Source of the DNA: Polynucleobacter sp. HIN11
Lineage (GTDB): Bacteria; Pseudomonadota; Gammaproteobacteria; Burkholderiales; Burkholderiaceae
DNA: 64,000 nt
Reading direction: 5' to 3'
Assembly: GCF_030297675.1 (NCBI RefSeq)
Contig: NZ_AP028142.1
Location: 1,240,001-1,304,000 of the forward strand
Under the pieces are notes generated by a model. The model saw only the letters and a program-made list of their open reading frames with translations, made no database searches and was not told the origin of the DNA. This document shows positions 48,724-60,900 of this stretch, in pieces. Position numbers and translations under genes: made by a program. Each line of letters starts with the position of its first letter. Positions within the stretch are counted from its first letter, which is position 1.

Positions 48724-48764
48724 TGTCAATATAAGTTGACACATTTAGCACAATTCAATATAAA
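48724..48764 (+). promoter_or_regulatory. bchH promoter with embedded PpsR operator
   Basis: TGTCAATATAAGTTGACA (48724-48741) is a perfect TGT-N12-ACA operator. Its right arm TTGACA (48736-48741), 17 bases and TATAAA (48759-48764) make a near-consensus sigma70 promoter for bchH, with start expected near 48771. Confidence 0.85.
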
Positions 48765-48793
48765 AAGAGGAGTCCCACCCGAGTTAGGCAGCC

Positions 48794-51700
48794 ATGGCCG
48801 TTCAATCCAAGTCCAAGAAGGAAGCCGTACCCATTCGTTTGGTATTGGTGACCATGGACACGCACTTAAATAGTGCGGCACGACGCGCCCAATTTCAGCT
48901 CCAACGCGCCATTCCAGGCCTGTCCTTGCAGATCCATGCCGCAAGTGAATTTACCGGCAATCCTGAGTTGATTGATAAAGCGGTGCATGACATCGCCCAT
49001 GGCGATATTGTGCTCGCCACCATGTTATTCATGGAAGATCACTACCTTCCAGTGTTTGAAGCTTTAAAAGCGAAGCGCGATGATTGCGATGCGATGGTCT
49101 GCGCCATGTCAGCTGGGGATGTGGTGAAGCTCACCAAGATTGGTAAACTTGATATGAGTAAGCCCGCCAGTGGGCCGATGGCAATCCTCAAGAAACTGCG
49201 CCCCAAACCCAAGACCGAGGGCGAGAAGCAAACTAGTTCGGGCGCCAAGCAAATGAAAGTGCTGCGCCTCATTCCGCAAATCCTCAAATGGATTCCGGGG
49301 ACGGCACAAGACGTGCGGGTGTATTTCTTAACACTGCAGTATTGGTTGGGTGGTTCCGAAGAAAACTTATTCAATCTCTTTAGTTACCTCATCAACCGTT
49401 ACGCCTCTGGTCCGCGGGAGGTCCTGCGTGGTTTAGCAAAGCCCACCGATCCGGTGGAGTATCCCGATTTGGGTGTTTATCACCCGCGCATGAAAAATCG
49501 TCTGAGTGAAAAACTCTCTGACCTTCCTAAAGTAATCTCCGATAACAAACGTCGTGGTCGGGTTGGTCTTTTATTACTGCGCTCCTATTTAGTTTCTGGC
49601 AACAGTGGTCACTACGATCCCGTGATTGCTGCATTAGAAGCCCATGGCTTGCAAGTGGTGCCTGCTTTTGCTGCGGGTCTTGATGCGCGCCCTGCCATTG
49701 ATACCTATTTCATGAAAAACAATCAGGTGACGGTCGATGCGGTGATCTCACTGACCGGCTTCTCCTTAGTTGGTGGCCCAGCGTACAACGATGCCAAGTC
49801 GGCTGAAGAGGTACTTGCGAAGCTTGATGTGCCTTACATCGCTGCCCACCCCGTAGAGTTTCAGACGCTCACGCAATGGGGTGGTTCCGATCGTGGTTTG
49901 ATGCCAGTCGAGAGCACCATCATGGTCGCAATTCCGGAATTGGATGGCGCCACCCAACCCATGGTCTATGGCGGTCGGCCCGGTGCGGCAGGTACGACCT
50001 GCACCGGTTGCCATCAACGCTGCACTTTTACCGAAGACCATAATCCACAAGATATGTTCACCTGTGTTGAGCGCACTGCGATGTTAGCTGCACGCACTGC
50101 CAAGTTGGTGGATCTGCGCAACTCCGATAAAGCCAATCGCAAACTGGGTCTGGTGATTTTTAACTTTCCGCCTAATGCAGGGCATACGGGCACTGCCGCT
50201 TATCTCAACGTTTTTGAGTCTTTGCACCAAACCATGTTGGGACTCAAAGCCGACGGTTATACCCTCACCGTGCCAGAAACCCCTGAAGCCTTACGCAAAG
50301 AAATCATTGAAGGCAACGCTCAGCAATATGGCGCAGAAGCCAATGTGCACACCATCATTAGTGCAGATGATCATGTCAAGCGTGAGCGTTGGCTTGGCGA
50401 GATTGAAGCGCAATGGGGACCAGCTCCGGGTAAGCAATGGAGTAATGGCTCGGGTATTTTTATTTTGGGTGAGCAATACGGCAACGTCTTAGTGACCGTG
50501 CAACCCGGATTCGGATTTGAGGGCGATCCGATGCGCCTACTCTTTGAAAAAGGCTTTGCGCCAACGCATGCGTTCTCTGCGTTTTATCGCTACTTGCGGG
50601 AAGACTTTGCTGCCAATGCTGTTCTGCACTTCGGCACCCACGGCGCCCTTGAATTTATGCCGGGTAAGCAAGCAGGCATGAGTGGTTCGTGCTGGCCCGA
50701 TCGCTTAATTAACGATCTACCCAACTTTTATCTCTATGCATCCAATAATCCTTCGGAAGGTGCTCTTGCCAAACGGCGTGCAGGTGCCACACTCATTAGC
50801 TATCTCACACCACCTGTGACCCAGGCGGGGATTTATGCGGGACTTGCCGATCTCAAAACCTCGATTGAGCGCTGGCGTGGTCTCTCGCCCGAGCAGCGTG
50901 GCGAGGAAGAGGATCATGATTTGGCCGCTCTCATTCAGGCGCAGGCAGCGCAGATGGATTTGTGTAAAGCGGAACCGCTGTGGGATGTGCGCGATGCGAA
51001 CTTTATCCAACAGCAAATCACCAAACTCTATGAGCAGATTTTGGAGTTGGAGTACACCTTAATTCCGCATGGCATGCATGTGGTCGGCTCCACCCCCAGT
51101 GAATCCGAGCGTGTCGATTTACTAAGCGCCATGGCGATTGGTTCTTTCAGTCAGGCCTTACCAAATTCAGCGATTACGCAATTGGTGCAAGGTAAACCCA
51201 TTCAAACCATCGTGAATAAGAATAAAGACCTTCAAGAGCTCGCTCGAGAGGAAGCGATTGCGATTTTGGAGAAGCTCCAACACTGGGATCAGCAGATCCA
51301 AGAAGAGACCGAGATCCCCAGTATTCTGAAGGCGCTTGATGGTCGCTTTATTCGTCCTGCGCCGGGTGGCGATGTGATGCGTAACCCCGAGGTCCTACCA
51401 TCGGGGCGCAATTTACACGGCTTTGATCCTTTCCGCATTCCAAGTGCTTTTGCGGTCAAAGATGGCGCCAAGCAAGCCCAGAAGATTTTGCAACGGCATA
51501 TCGATGATGCAAAAGCCCTCCCTGAATCGATTGCTCTTGTGCTGTGGGGCAGTGACAACCTCAAATCCGAAGGTGGGCAAATTGGTCAGGCCTTAGCACT
51601 CTTAGGAGCACTCCCCCGCTTTGATGGCTATGGTCGTTTAGCAGGAGCCACACTCATTCCACTGGCAGAACTCGGACGCCCCCGCATTGATGTCGTGATT

Positions 51701-52612
51701 ACTCTCTCGGGGATCTTTCGTGATCTGATGCCCTTGCAAATTAAGCTCTTAGCTGAAGCAGCCTATCTGGCTGCTGCGGCGGATGAGCCAATCGAGCAAA
51801 ACTTTGTTCGCAAACACGCGCTCGCTTATATGGCAGAGCACGGCTGTGATTTGGAGACCGCAGCACTGCGAGTCTATGGCAATGCCGATGGTACGTATGG
51901 AGCGAATGTGAACCACTTGGTCGAGCACAGTGTGTGGGATGAGGACGATGAACTCGCCGAGACCTATATGCGTCGCAAGGGTTTTGCCTACGGTAAATCC
52001 GGTAAACCTGTATGTAATAACGCTCTTCTGAAAAGCGTCTTAGCCGATGTCAGCATGAGTTATCAGAACTTGGAGTCGATGGAACTCGGGGTGACTACCA
52101 TCGATAACTACTTTGATACCTTAGGTGGTATTACCAAGGCTGTGAAACGCGCCAAGGGGGGTGAAGAGATCCCGGTGTACATCGGTGATCAAACCCAAGG
52201 TGAAGGGGTGGTGCGCACGCTCTCCGAACAAGTATCGCTCGAGACCCGTACGCGTATGCTTAATCCCAAATGGTTTGAGGGGATGTTGAAGCACGGTTAC
52301 GAAGGTGTGCGTCAGATTGAGGTTCACATCACCAATACCATGGGTTGGTCAGCGACTACGGGGCAAGTGCAACCCTGGGTTTATAAGCAACTCACGCAAA
52401 CCTTTATTTTGGATCCGAAGATGCGGGAGCGCTTAGCGCAATTGAATCCCACCGCGTCCGCACGCATGGCAAACCGTCTCATGGAAGCCTCGAATCGCAA
52501 CTACTGGCAACCCGATGATGAGATGCGTGCGGCCATGAAGCAAGCGAGTGAAGAACTTGAAGATCGTCTTGAGGGGGTATTTGAGAACCCCACGATGCAA
52601 CGCGCTGGTTAA
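48794..52612 (+). CDS. bchH: Magnesium chelatase subunit H
   Basis: 1272 residues, the large porphyrin-binding subunit of Mg chelatase (CobN/BchH family). Visible signatures are GRPGAAGTTCTGCHQRC-like Cys cluster near residue 395-410, HFGTHGALEFMPGKQAGMSG near residue 613, and YLNVFESLHQTM. It binds protoporphyrin IX and Mg and receives energy from BchID. In most purple bacteria bchH lies inside bchFNBHLM. Here it stands alone with its own strong, PpsR-operator-bearing promoter, 27 kb away. Confidence 0.97.
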   Translation: MAVQSKSKKEAVPIRLVLVTMDTHLNSAARRAQFQLQRAIPGLSLQIHAASEFTGNPELIDKAVHDIAHGDIVLATMLFMEDHYLPVFEALKAKRDDCDAMVCAMSAGDVVKLTKIGKLDMSKPASGPMAILKKLRPKPKTEGEKQTSSGAKQMKVLRLIPQILKWIPGTAQDVRVYFLTLQYWLGGSEENLFNLFSYLINRYASGPREVLRGLAKPTDPVEYPDLGVYHPRMKNRLSEKLSDLPKVISDNKRRGRVGLLLLRSYLVSGNSGHYDPVIAALEAHGLQVVPAFAAGLDARPAIDTYFMKNNQVTVDAVISLTGFSLVGGPAYNDAKSAEEVLAKLDVPYIAAHPVEFQTLTQWGGSDRGLMPVESTIMVAIPELDGATQPMVYGGRPGAAGTTCTGCHQRCTFTEDHNPQDMFTCVERTAMLAARTAKLVDLRNSDKANRKLGLVIFNFPPNAGHTGTAAYLNVFESLHQTMLGLKADGYTLTVPETPEALRKEIIEGNAQQYGAEANVHTIISADDHVKRERWLGEIEAQWGPAPGKQWSNGSGIFILGEQYGNVLVTVQPGFGFEGDPMRLLFEKGFAPTHAFSAFYRYLREDFAANAVLHFGTHGALEFMPGKQAGMSGSCWPDRLINDLPNFYLYASNNPSEGALAKRRAGATLISYLTPPVTQAGIYAGLADLKTSIERWRGLSPEQRGEEEDHDLAALIQAQAAQMDLCKAEPLWDVRDANFIQQQITKLYEQILELEYTLIPHGMHVVGSTPSESERVDLLSAMAIGSFSQALPNSAITQLVQGKPIQTIVNKNKDLQELAREEAIAILEKLQHWDQQIQEETEIPSILKALDGRFIRPAPGGDVMRNPEVLPSGRNLHGFDPFRIPSAFAVKDGAKQAQKILQRHIDDAKALPESIALVLWGSDNLKSEGGQIGQALALLGALPRFDGYGRLAGATLIPLAELGRPRIDVVITLSGIFRDLMPLQIKLLAEAAYLAAAADEPIEQNFVRKHALAYMAEHGCDLETAALRVYGNADGTYGANVNHLVEHSVWDEDDELAETYMRRKGFAYGKSGKPVCNNALLKSVLADVSMSYQNLESMELGVTTIDNYFDTLGGITKAVKRAKGGEEIPVYIGDQTQGEGVVRTLSEQVSLETRTRMLNPKWFEGMLKHGYEGVRQIEVHITNTMGWSATTGQVQPWVYKQLTQTFILDPKMRERLAQLNPTASARMANRLMEASNRNYWQPDDEMRAAMKQASEELEDRLEGVFENPTMQRAG

Positions 52613-52938
52613 GCAAACCCTAAAAATATTGCCAGCGCACGATTAATCGCTAGCATTTCTTCATCCGAAGCACGCCCAATTTCTCCGCCAATCTTGTCTA
52701 CTGGTATGGTCTGAATTTTGTCCACCATCACCTCTGAACGTTTCTCTAAACCATTCATTGAGGAGGGTTCAATTGGTACCCTAAACAAAGGAGCGTTTCG
52801 TAGTTCACTTGATAAAGGCAGCACAGATACCGATGGATGCTGATTAAATAAATCCGATTGAACGATTAATGCGGGTCTTGGTTTGCCATAGGAGCCCGGT
52901 GTGACAACCTTTACAAAATCACCTCGCCTCACTTCCAA
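52609..52938 (-). CDS. MazF/PemK-like endoribonuclease toxin
   Basis: 109 residues. RRGDFVKVVTPGSYGKPRPALIVQSD at the start is the MazF signature (substrate loop and conserved RP), followed by SVSVLPLSSE and VMVDKIQTIPVDKIG. It cleaves RNA. It overlaps its antitoxin by 10 bases, and its stop overlaps that of the convergent bchH by 4 bases. Confidence 0.92.
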   Translation of the reverse strand: MEVRRGDFVKVVTPGSYGKPRPALIVQSDLFNQHPSVSVLPLSSELRNAPLFRVPIEPSSMNGLEKRSEVMVDKIQTIPVDKIGGEIGRASDEEMLAINRALAIFLGFA

Positions 52939-53141
52939 TCCTTGGTATCACGAACCTCATCAAGCCACTCATTGATTTCAGATTCGAGTGGATCATTTTT
53001 TAACATTTGCGACTGACGGCGACACTCCTCTGCAAAAGAGGATTGGCGTGTATCTGGAACCCAGATTTGGATAGGACGAAGCCCTGCCGCACGTAATTGC
53101 GCCCGGTGTTTTTGGACTCTTAAGTTAGTGGCAACTGGCAT
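52929..53141 (-). CDS. MazE-family antitoxin
   Basis: 70 residues, matching the short antitoxin family that pairs with MazF in proteobacteria (NLRVQKHRAQLRAAGLRPIQIWVPDT near the start, acidic Glu/Asp-rich C-terminus). The N-terminal half probably binds the operators upstream and the C-terminus masks the toxin. Start ATG 53141 has AAGGT upstream. Confidence 0.88.
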   Translation of the reverse strand: MPVATNLRVQKHRAQLRAAGLRPIQIWVPDTRQSSFAEECRRQSQMLKNDPLESEINEWLDEVRDTKDWK

Positions 53142-53168
53142 TGATTACCTTTTAAATATTAGATTTTC

Positions 53169-53210
53169 TGTTACATGTAACATTATACTCCAAATATCGT
53201 TACATGTAAC
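53169..53210 (-). promoter_or_regulatory. mazEF promoter with two GTTACATGTAAC operators
   Basis: Two copies of the perfect palindrome GTTACATGTAAC (53170-53181 and 53199-53210) are 29 bp apart. Between and within them, on the minus strand, are GTTACA (53210-53205), a 17-base spacer and TATAAT (53187-53182). One operator covers the -35 and the other the start site, a textbook autorepression layout. Confidence 0.82.
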
Positions 53211-53225
53211 ACAACCATATCCTTA

Positions 53226-54885
<1,660 letters not shown>

Positions 54886-54926
54886 CCAATTGTACGAAAA
54901 AATGCTTTTATGTTGAATGGGTCAGC

Positions 54927-57900
54927 TTAACGACAGGCTACAGCTAGCGGCTCTTGTGCACAAAGTTCGTCATCAACTGGCGGTCTTGTGGTTGGCTGTT
55001 CACTTCCCGCAAGGGAGCTTCCAGCCGATCCAGTACCTTGACTTGACTTCACAGACTCGTCCATTACCACGGTCACTCCACTGCGAGTAGTGGTTACTTC
55101 ATTCAAACTCAGCATATTGCTAAATTTGAGCGTTGTTTGCAAGTTTCCACCGCTTGCTGCCGCAGCGCGTTGGGCTGCAAGTTGGGCATCGCGACGCTCA
55201 ATCCAAGGACGACTTACTCCACCGAGTCGAACCCCGGTTCCGGTGAAATTAGTATTACCATCGATCACCATGCGGGTTGATCCATCACCCACCACATTAA
55301 ATTGTCCATTGAGTTGAGAAACATCGTAATTAATTGACCCACTACGCGTTGAGGTGAAGGTCATCGTAGAGCCTGATGCGCTTCCCGAAACACGCATTTC
55401 GGCAGTACTGTAATTTTGCTCAGCTGCTGTTTGCACAGCTTCTTTAACGGTGATGATTCCAGCAACGGACTTCGTGCCACCCGTGATATCACTCAATTGC
55501 AGGGTTTGGAAATTAGTCGAGAAGAAGGGTCGAATATTTCCTACAGGGCCATTGAATGTGACGAGTGGCACGGTATCGGGGATATTGGCATCTACGATAC
55601 CCAACCATACTGCTGCGACTAATAAGGTATATGTATCGGTGGTATCTGGATTAACAGGTCCATTGAATTCAACCTTTGGATCCATTGATAAGAAGGTTCT
55701 GGTTTTTGCGCGCGATGATGTAGTGAAACCTTCAACTGGTCTAGTCGATTGCACAAACCGATCGAATAAGAATCCGGGGCGACCGTTATCACTAATGAGA
55801 ACGTTACCAGTGTAATACTGCTCACGATGGGTCAGCACATCACCCTTAATCACAATATCCCGACCCGTTACTCTTAAGACATCAATTGGAGAGGCGGAGC
55901 CGATGCTATCACCGATCGTTACGGTTCCGCTTGGGGCGCTTACTGTTAATGATGTGACTTTTGATACCCCATCAATTAAGCCATTAAAGCTAATGTCGGA
56001 TCCTGTACTTGAGATCGATACTGAAGAACCACTCGCTGGAGCAATGACAACATCACCGCCATAGGATTGTGAACCCGTTGACCGAATATCCGTCTGAATC
56101 ACCACCCGTCCAATAACACGTAATGTCGATAAGGTGACACCGCTATCTAACGCTAAGTTACCCAAACTAACAACCAAGGTACTGTTTGCCAACGCATTAG
56201 GATTAGCAAGAGTCAATTGGGAGTTATTCATCACCAGATTACCGGTAAAGGAGTTATCCCCTGAGAGAACCAGCGCTCCTGATCCAGTCTTAATTAAGGA
56301 ACCATTACCCCCAATCGAACCCGTGATGTTGGCACTTGGGTTGCTACCATTAATAGTCAAATTCGCATTTAATAGGATGGTTCCTGAGCCATTGATTACG
56401 CTGGCAATCTCATCCGCATCAATACTGTAGGTGGCTCCGGCCGTAACAGTTACAACCGTACTATCCGATAAGCTACCGGTCACACCTAAGGTACCGGCAC
56501 TGATGGTGGTGATACCAGTGTAGGTGTTGTTACCGGAGAGGATTAAGGTACCAGCACCGGCTTTCGTAAAGGCTCCACTACCAGCCATGATGCCGCCATA
56601 GGTTAAGGTGGTTGCCCCATTGACATTGATGGTGCCGCCAGAGCTACCTAAGGTAATACCGCGATTGGCGCTTAAGGTAAAGGTAGCGGTGCTGTTTAAG
56701 GTACCGCCATTGAGAACCAGATGTCCAGGTGTGGCACTCGCTGGTGCGGTACCTAAGTTGGTATCCGTACTAATCGCCAAGGTACCCGCATTAATGGTGG
56801 TGGTGCCGGTGTAATCGTTATTGCCTGCTAGGGTGAACGTGCCGCTACCCACCTTCACGAGGTTACCCGTACCACTCATCACACCGCTTAAGGTGGTGTT
56901 GTTGCTATCACCGGTGGTGAGTGTGAAGTTATTGAGGTTGACATTACCAGCGCCTTGTACCGAGGCGATGGTGTCGTTGGCAGCAACGTTATAGGTAGCG
57001 CCACTGGCTACGGTTACGGCGGTGCTATCCGATAAGGCGCCGGTCACACTTAAGGTACCCGCATTAATGGTGGTGGTGCCGGTGTAATCGTTATTGCCTG
57101 CTAGGGTGAACGTGCCGCTACCCACCTTCACGAGGTTACCCGTACCACTCATCACACCGCTTAAGGTGGTGTTGTTGCTATCACCGGTGGTGAGTGTGAA
57201 GTTATTGAGGTTGACATTACCAGCGCCTTGTACCGAGGCGATGGTGTCGTTGGCAGCAACGTTATAGGTAGCGCCACTGGCTACGGTTACGGCGGTGCTA
57301 TCCGATAAGGCGCCGGTCACACTTAAGGTACCCGCATTAATGGTGGTGGTGCCGGTGTAGGCGTTGGTATTACCTAGAGCTAAGGTGCTGCTACCTGCTT
57401 TCTCTAGAGAGCCAGCACCACTGATTCCACCACTGTAGGTTTGATTGGTATTGCTGTTGACCAGCAAGATGCCATTATTAGCAATCGCACCAGCGTAGCT
57501 ACCATTACCTAAAGTACCGGTCACTGTAAACGTACCGCCGGTAATCGTAGTGTTACCGGTGTAGGTGTTATTACCCGCGAGGATTAAGACACCATCTAAG
57601 CCAACGTTCGCGGAGAGTGTGAGTGCGCCAGAGCCGGTAATAACTCCAGACACAGTAATTGTGGTGCCGTTATTGACCTGGATGGTGTTGCTACCGATTA
57701 AGGTAATGCCACGGTTGGCAGCAAAGGTGATATTCGCACCGTTGTAATTAAAGAGTGCACCGCCATTGAGGGTTAATTGATCGGCAACCGCACTGCCTGG
57801 TGCAGTACCTAAGTTCGCGTCTGAGCCAATATTGAGCTGACCGCCAGCAATGGTGGTCTTACCGGTATAGGTGTTATTACCCGAGAGGATTAAGGTGCCA

Positions 57901-60900
57901 GCACCCTCTTTGAGTACCGAGCCTGAGCCACTGATCACGCCACCGAGCTCTTGGTTAGCACTGCTATTGATGTGCAAGATACCGTTGTTGACGAGATCAG
58001 CAATATAAGTACCACTACCTAAGGTACCGGTCACACCTAAGGTACCGGCACTGATGGTGGTGATACCAGTGTAGGTGTTGTTACCGGAGAGGATTAAGGT
58101 ACCAGCACCGGCTTTCGTAAAGGCTCCACTACCAGCCATGATGCCGCCATAGGTTAAGGTGGTTGCCCCATTGACATTGATGGTGCCGCCAGAGCTACCT
58201 AAGGTAATACCGCGATTGGCGCTTAAGGTAAAGGTAGCGGTGCTGTTTAAGGTACCGCCATTGAGAACCAGATGTCCAGGTGTGGCACTCGCTGGTGCGG
58301 TACCTAAGTTGGTATCCGTACTAATCGCCAAGGTACCCGCATTAATGGTGGTGGTGCCGGTGTAATCGTTATTGCCTGCTAGGGTGAACGTGCCGCTACC
58401 CACCTTCACGAGGTTACCCGTACCACTCATCACACCGCTTAAGGTGGTGTTGTTGCTATCACCGGTGGTGAGTGTGAAGTTATTGAGGTTGACATTACCA
58501 GCGCCTTGTACCGAGGCGATGGTGTCGTTGGCAGCAACGTTATAGGTAGCGCCACTGGCTACGGTTACGGCGGTGCTATCCGATAAGGCGCCGGTCACAC
58601 TTAAGGTACCCGCATTAATGGTGGTGGTGCCGGTGTAATCGTTATTGCCACTGAAGATCACCGTACCTAAACCACCCTTAGTGATGCTGTAGGGGCCGGA
58701 GATCACACCACTCAAGGTGAACTGATCGCCTACGTTGGTGGCGCTAATGGTACTGTCAGCCGTTAAGGTGATATTACCCGCCAAGGAACTAGTAACATCC
58801 TTGAGAGTGCCGCCACTTAGGGTAATAGCCTCAGCGCCAACAGTCACGTTATAGAGATCTAAGGTGGCGCCACTAGCAATTGTGGTGCCACCAGCGGTAG
58901 TACCCAAACCATTGTTATGGGTGACAACAACAGTACCCGCATTAATGGTGGTGGTGCCGGTGTAATCGTTATTGCCTGCTAGGGTGAACGTGCCGCTACC
59001 CACCTTCACGAGGTTACCCGTACCACTCATCACACCGCTTAAGGTGGTGTTGTTGCTATCACCGGTGGTGAGTGTGAAGTTATTGAGGTTGACATTACCA
59101 GCGCCTTGTACCGAGGCGATGGTGTCGTTGGCAGCAACGTTATAGGTAGCGCCACTGGCTACGGTTACGGCGGTGCTATCCGATAAGGCGCCGGTCACAC
59201 TTAAGGTACCCGCATTAATGGTGGTGGTGCCGGTGTAGGCGTTGGTATTACCTAGAGCTAAGGTGCTGCTACCTGCTTTCTCTAGAGAGCCAGCACCACT
59301 GATTCCACCACTGTAGGTTTGATTGGTATTGCTGTTGACCAGCAAGATGCCATTATTAGCAATCGCACCAGCGTAGCTACCATTACCTAAAGTACCGGTC
59401 ACTGTAAACGTACCGCCGGTAATCGTAGTGTTACCGGTGTAGGTGTTATTACCCGCGAGGATTAAGACACCATCTAAGCCAACGTTCGCGGAGAGTGTGA
59501 GTGCGCCAGAGCCGGTAATAACTCCAGACACAGTAATTGTGGTGCCGTTATTGACCTGGATGGTGTTGCTACCGATTAAGGTAATGCCACGGTTGGCAGC
59601 AAAGGTGATATTCGCACCGTTGTAATTAAAGAGTGCACCGCCATTGAGGGTTAATTGATCGGCAACCGCACTGCCTGGTGCAGTACCTAAGTTCGCGTCT
59701 GAGCCAATATTGAGCTGACCGCCAGCAATGGTGGTCTTACCGGTATAGGTGTTATTACCCGAGAGGATTAAGGTGCCAGCACCCTCTTTGAGTACCGAGC
59801 CTGAGCCACTGATCACGCCACCGAGCTCTTGGTTAGCACTGCTATTGATGTGCAAGATACCGTTGTTGACGAGATCAGCAATATAAGTACCACTACCTAA
59901 GGTACCGGTCACACCTAAGGTACCGGCACTGATGGTGGTGATACCAGTGTAGGTGTTGTTACCGGAGAGGATTAAGGTACCAGCACCGGCTTTCGTAAAG
60001 GCTCCACTACCAGCCATGATGCCGCCATAGGTTAAGGTGGTTGCCCCATTGACATTGATGGTGCCGCCAGAGCTACCTAAGGTAATACCGCGATTGGCGC
60101 TTAAGGTAAAGGTAGCGGTGCTGTTTAAGGTACCGCCATTGAGAACCAGATGTCCAGGTGTGGCACTCGCTGGTGCGGTACCTAAGTTGGTATCCGTACT
60201 AATCGCCAAGGTACCCGCATTAATGGTGGTGGTGCCGGTGTAATCGTTATTGCCTGCTAGGGTGAACGTGCCGCTACCCACCTTCACGAGGTTACCCGTA
60301 CCACTCATCACACCGCTTAAGGTGGTGTTGTTGCTATCACCGGTGGTGAGTGTGAAGTTATTGAGGTTGACATTACCAGCGCCTTGTACCGAGGCGATGG
60401 TGTCGTTGGCAGCAACGTTATAGGTAGCGCCACTGGCTACGGTTACGGCGGTGCTATCCGATAAGGCGCCGGTCACACTTAAGGTACCCGCATTAATGGT
60501 GGTGGTGCCGGTGTAATCGTTATTGCCTGCTAGGGTGAACGTGCCGCTACCCACCTTCACGAGGTTACCCGTACCACTCATCACACCGCTTAAGGTGGTG
60601 TTGTTGCTATCACCGGTGGTGAGTGTGAAGTTATTGAGGTTGACATTACCAGCGCCTTGTACCGAGGCGATGGTGTCGTTGGCAGCAACGTTATAGGTAG
60701 CGCCACTGGCTACGGTTACGGCGGTGCTATCCGATAAGGCGCCGGTCACACTTAAGGTACCCGCATTAATGGTGGTGGTGCCGGTGTAATCGTTATTGCC
60801 TGCTAGGGTGAACGTGCCGCTACCCACCTTCACGAGGTTACCCGTACCACTCATCACACCGCTTAAGGTGGTGTTGTTGCTATCACCGGTGGTGAGTGTG

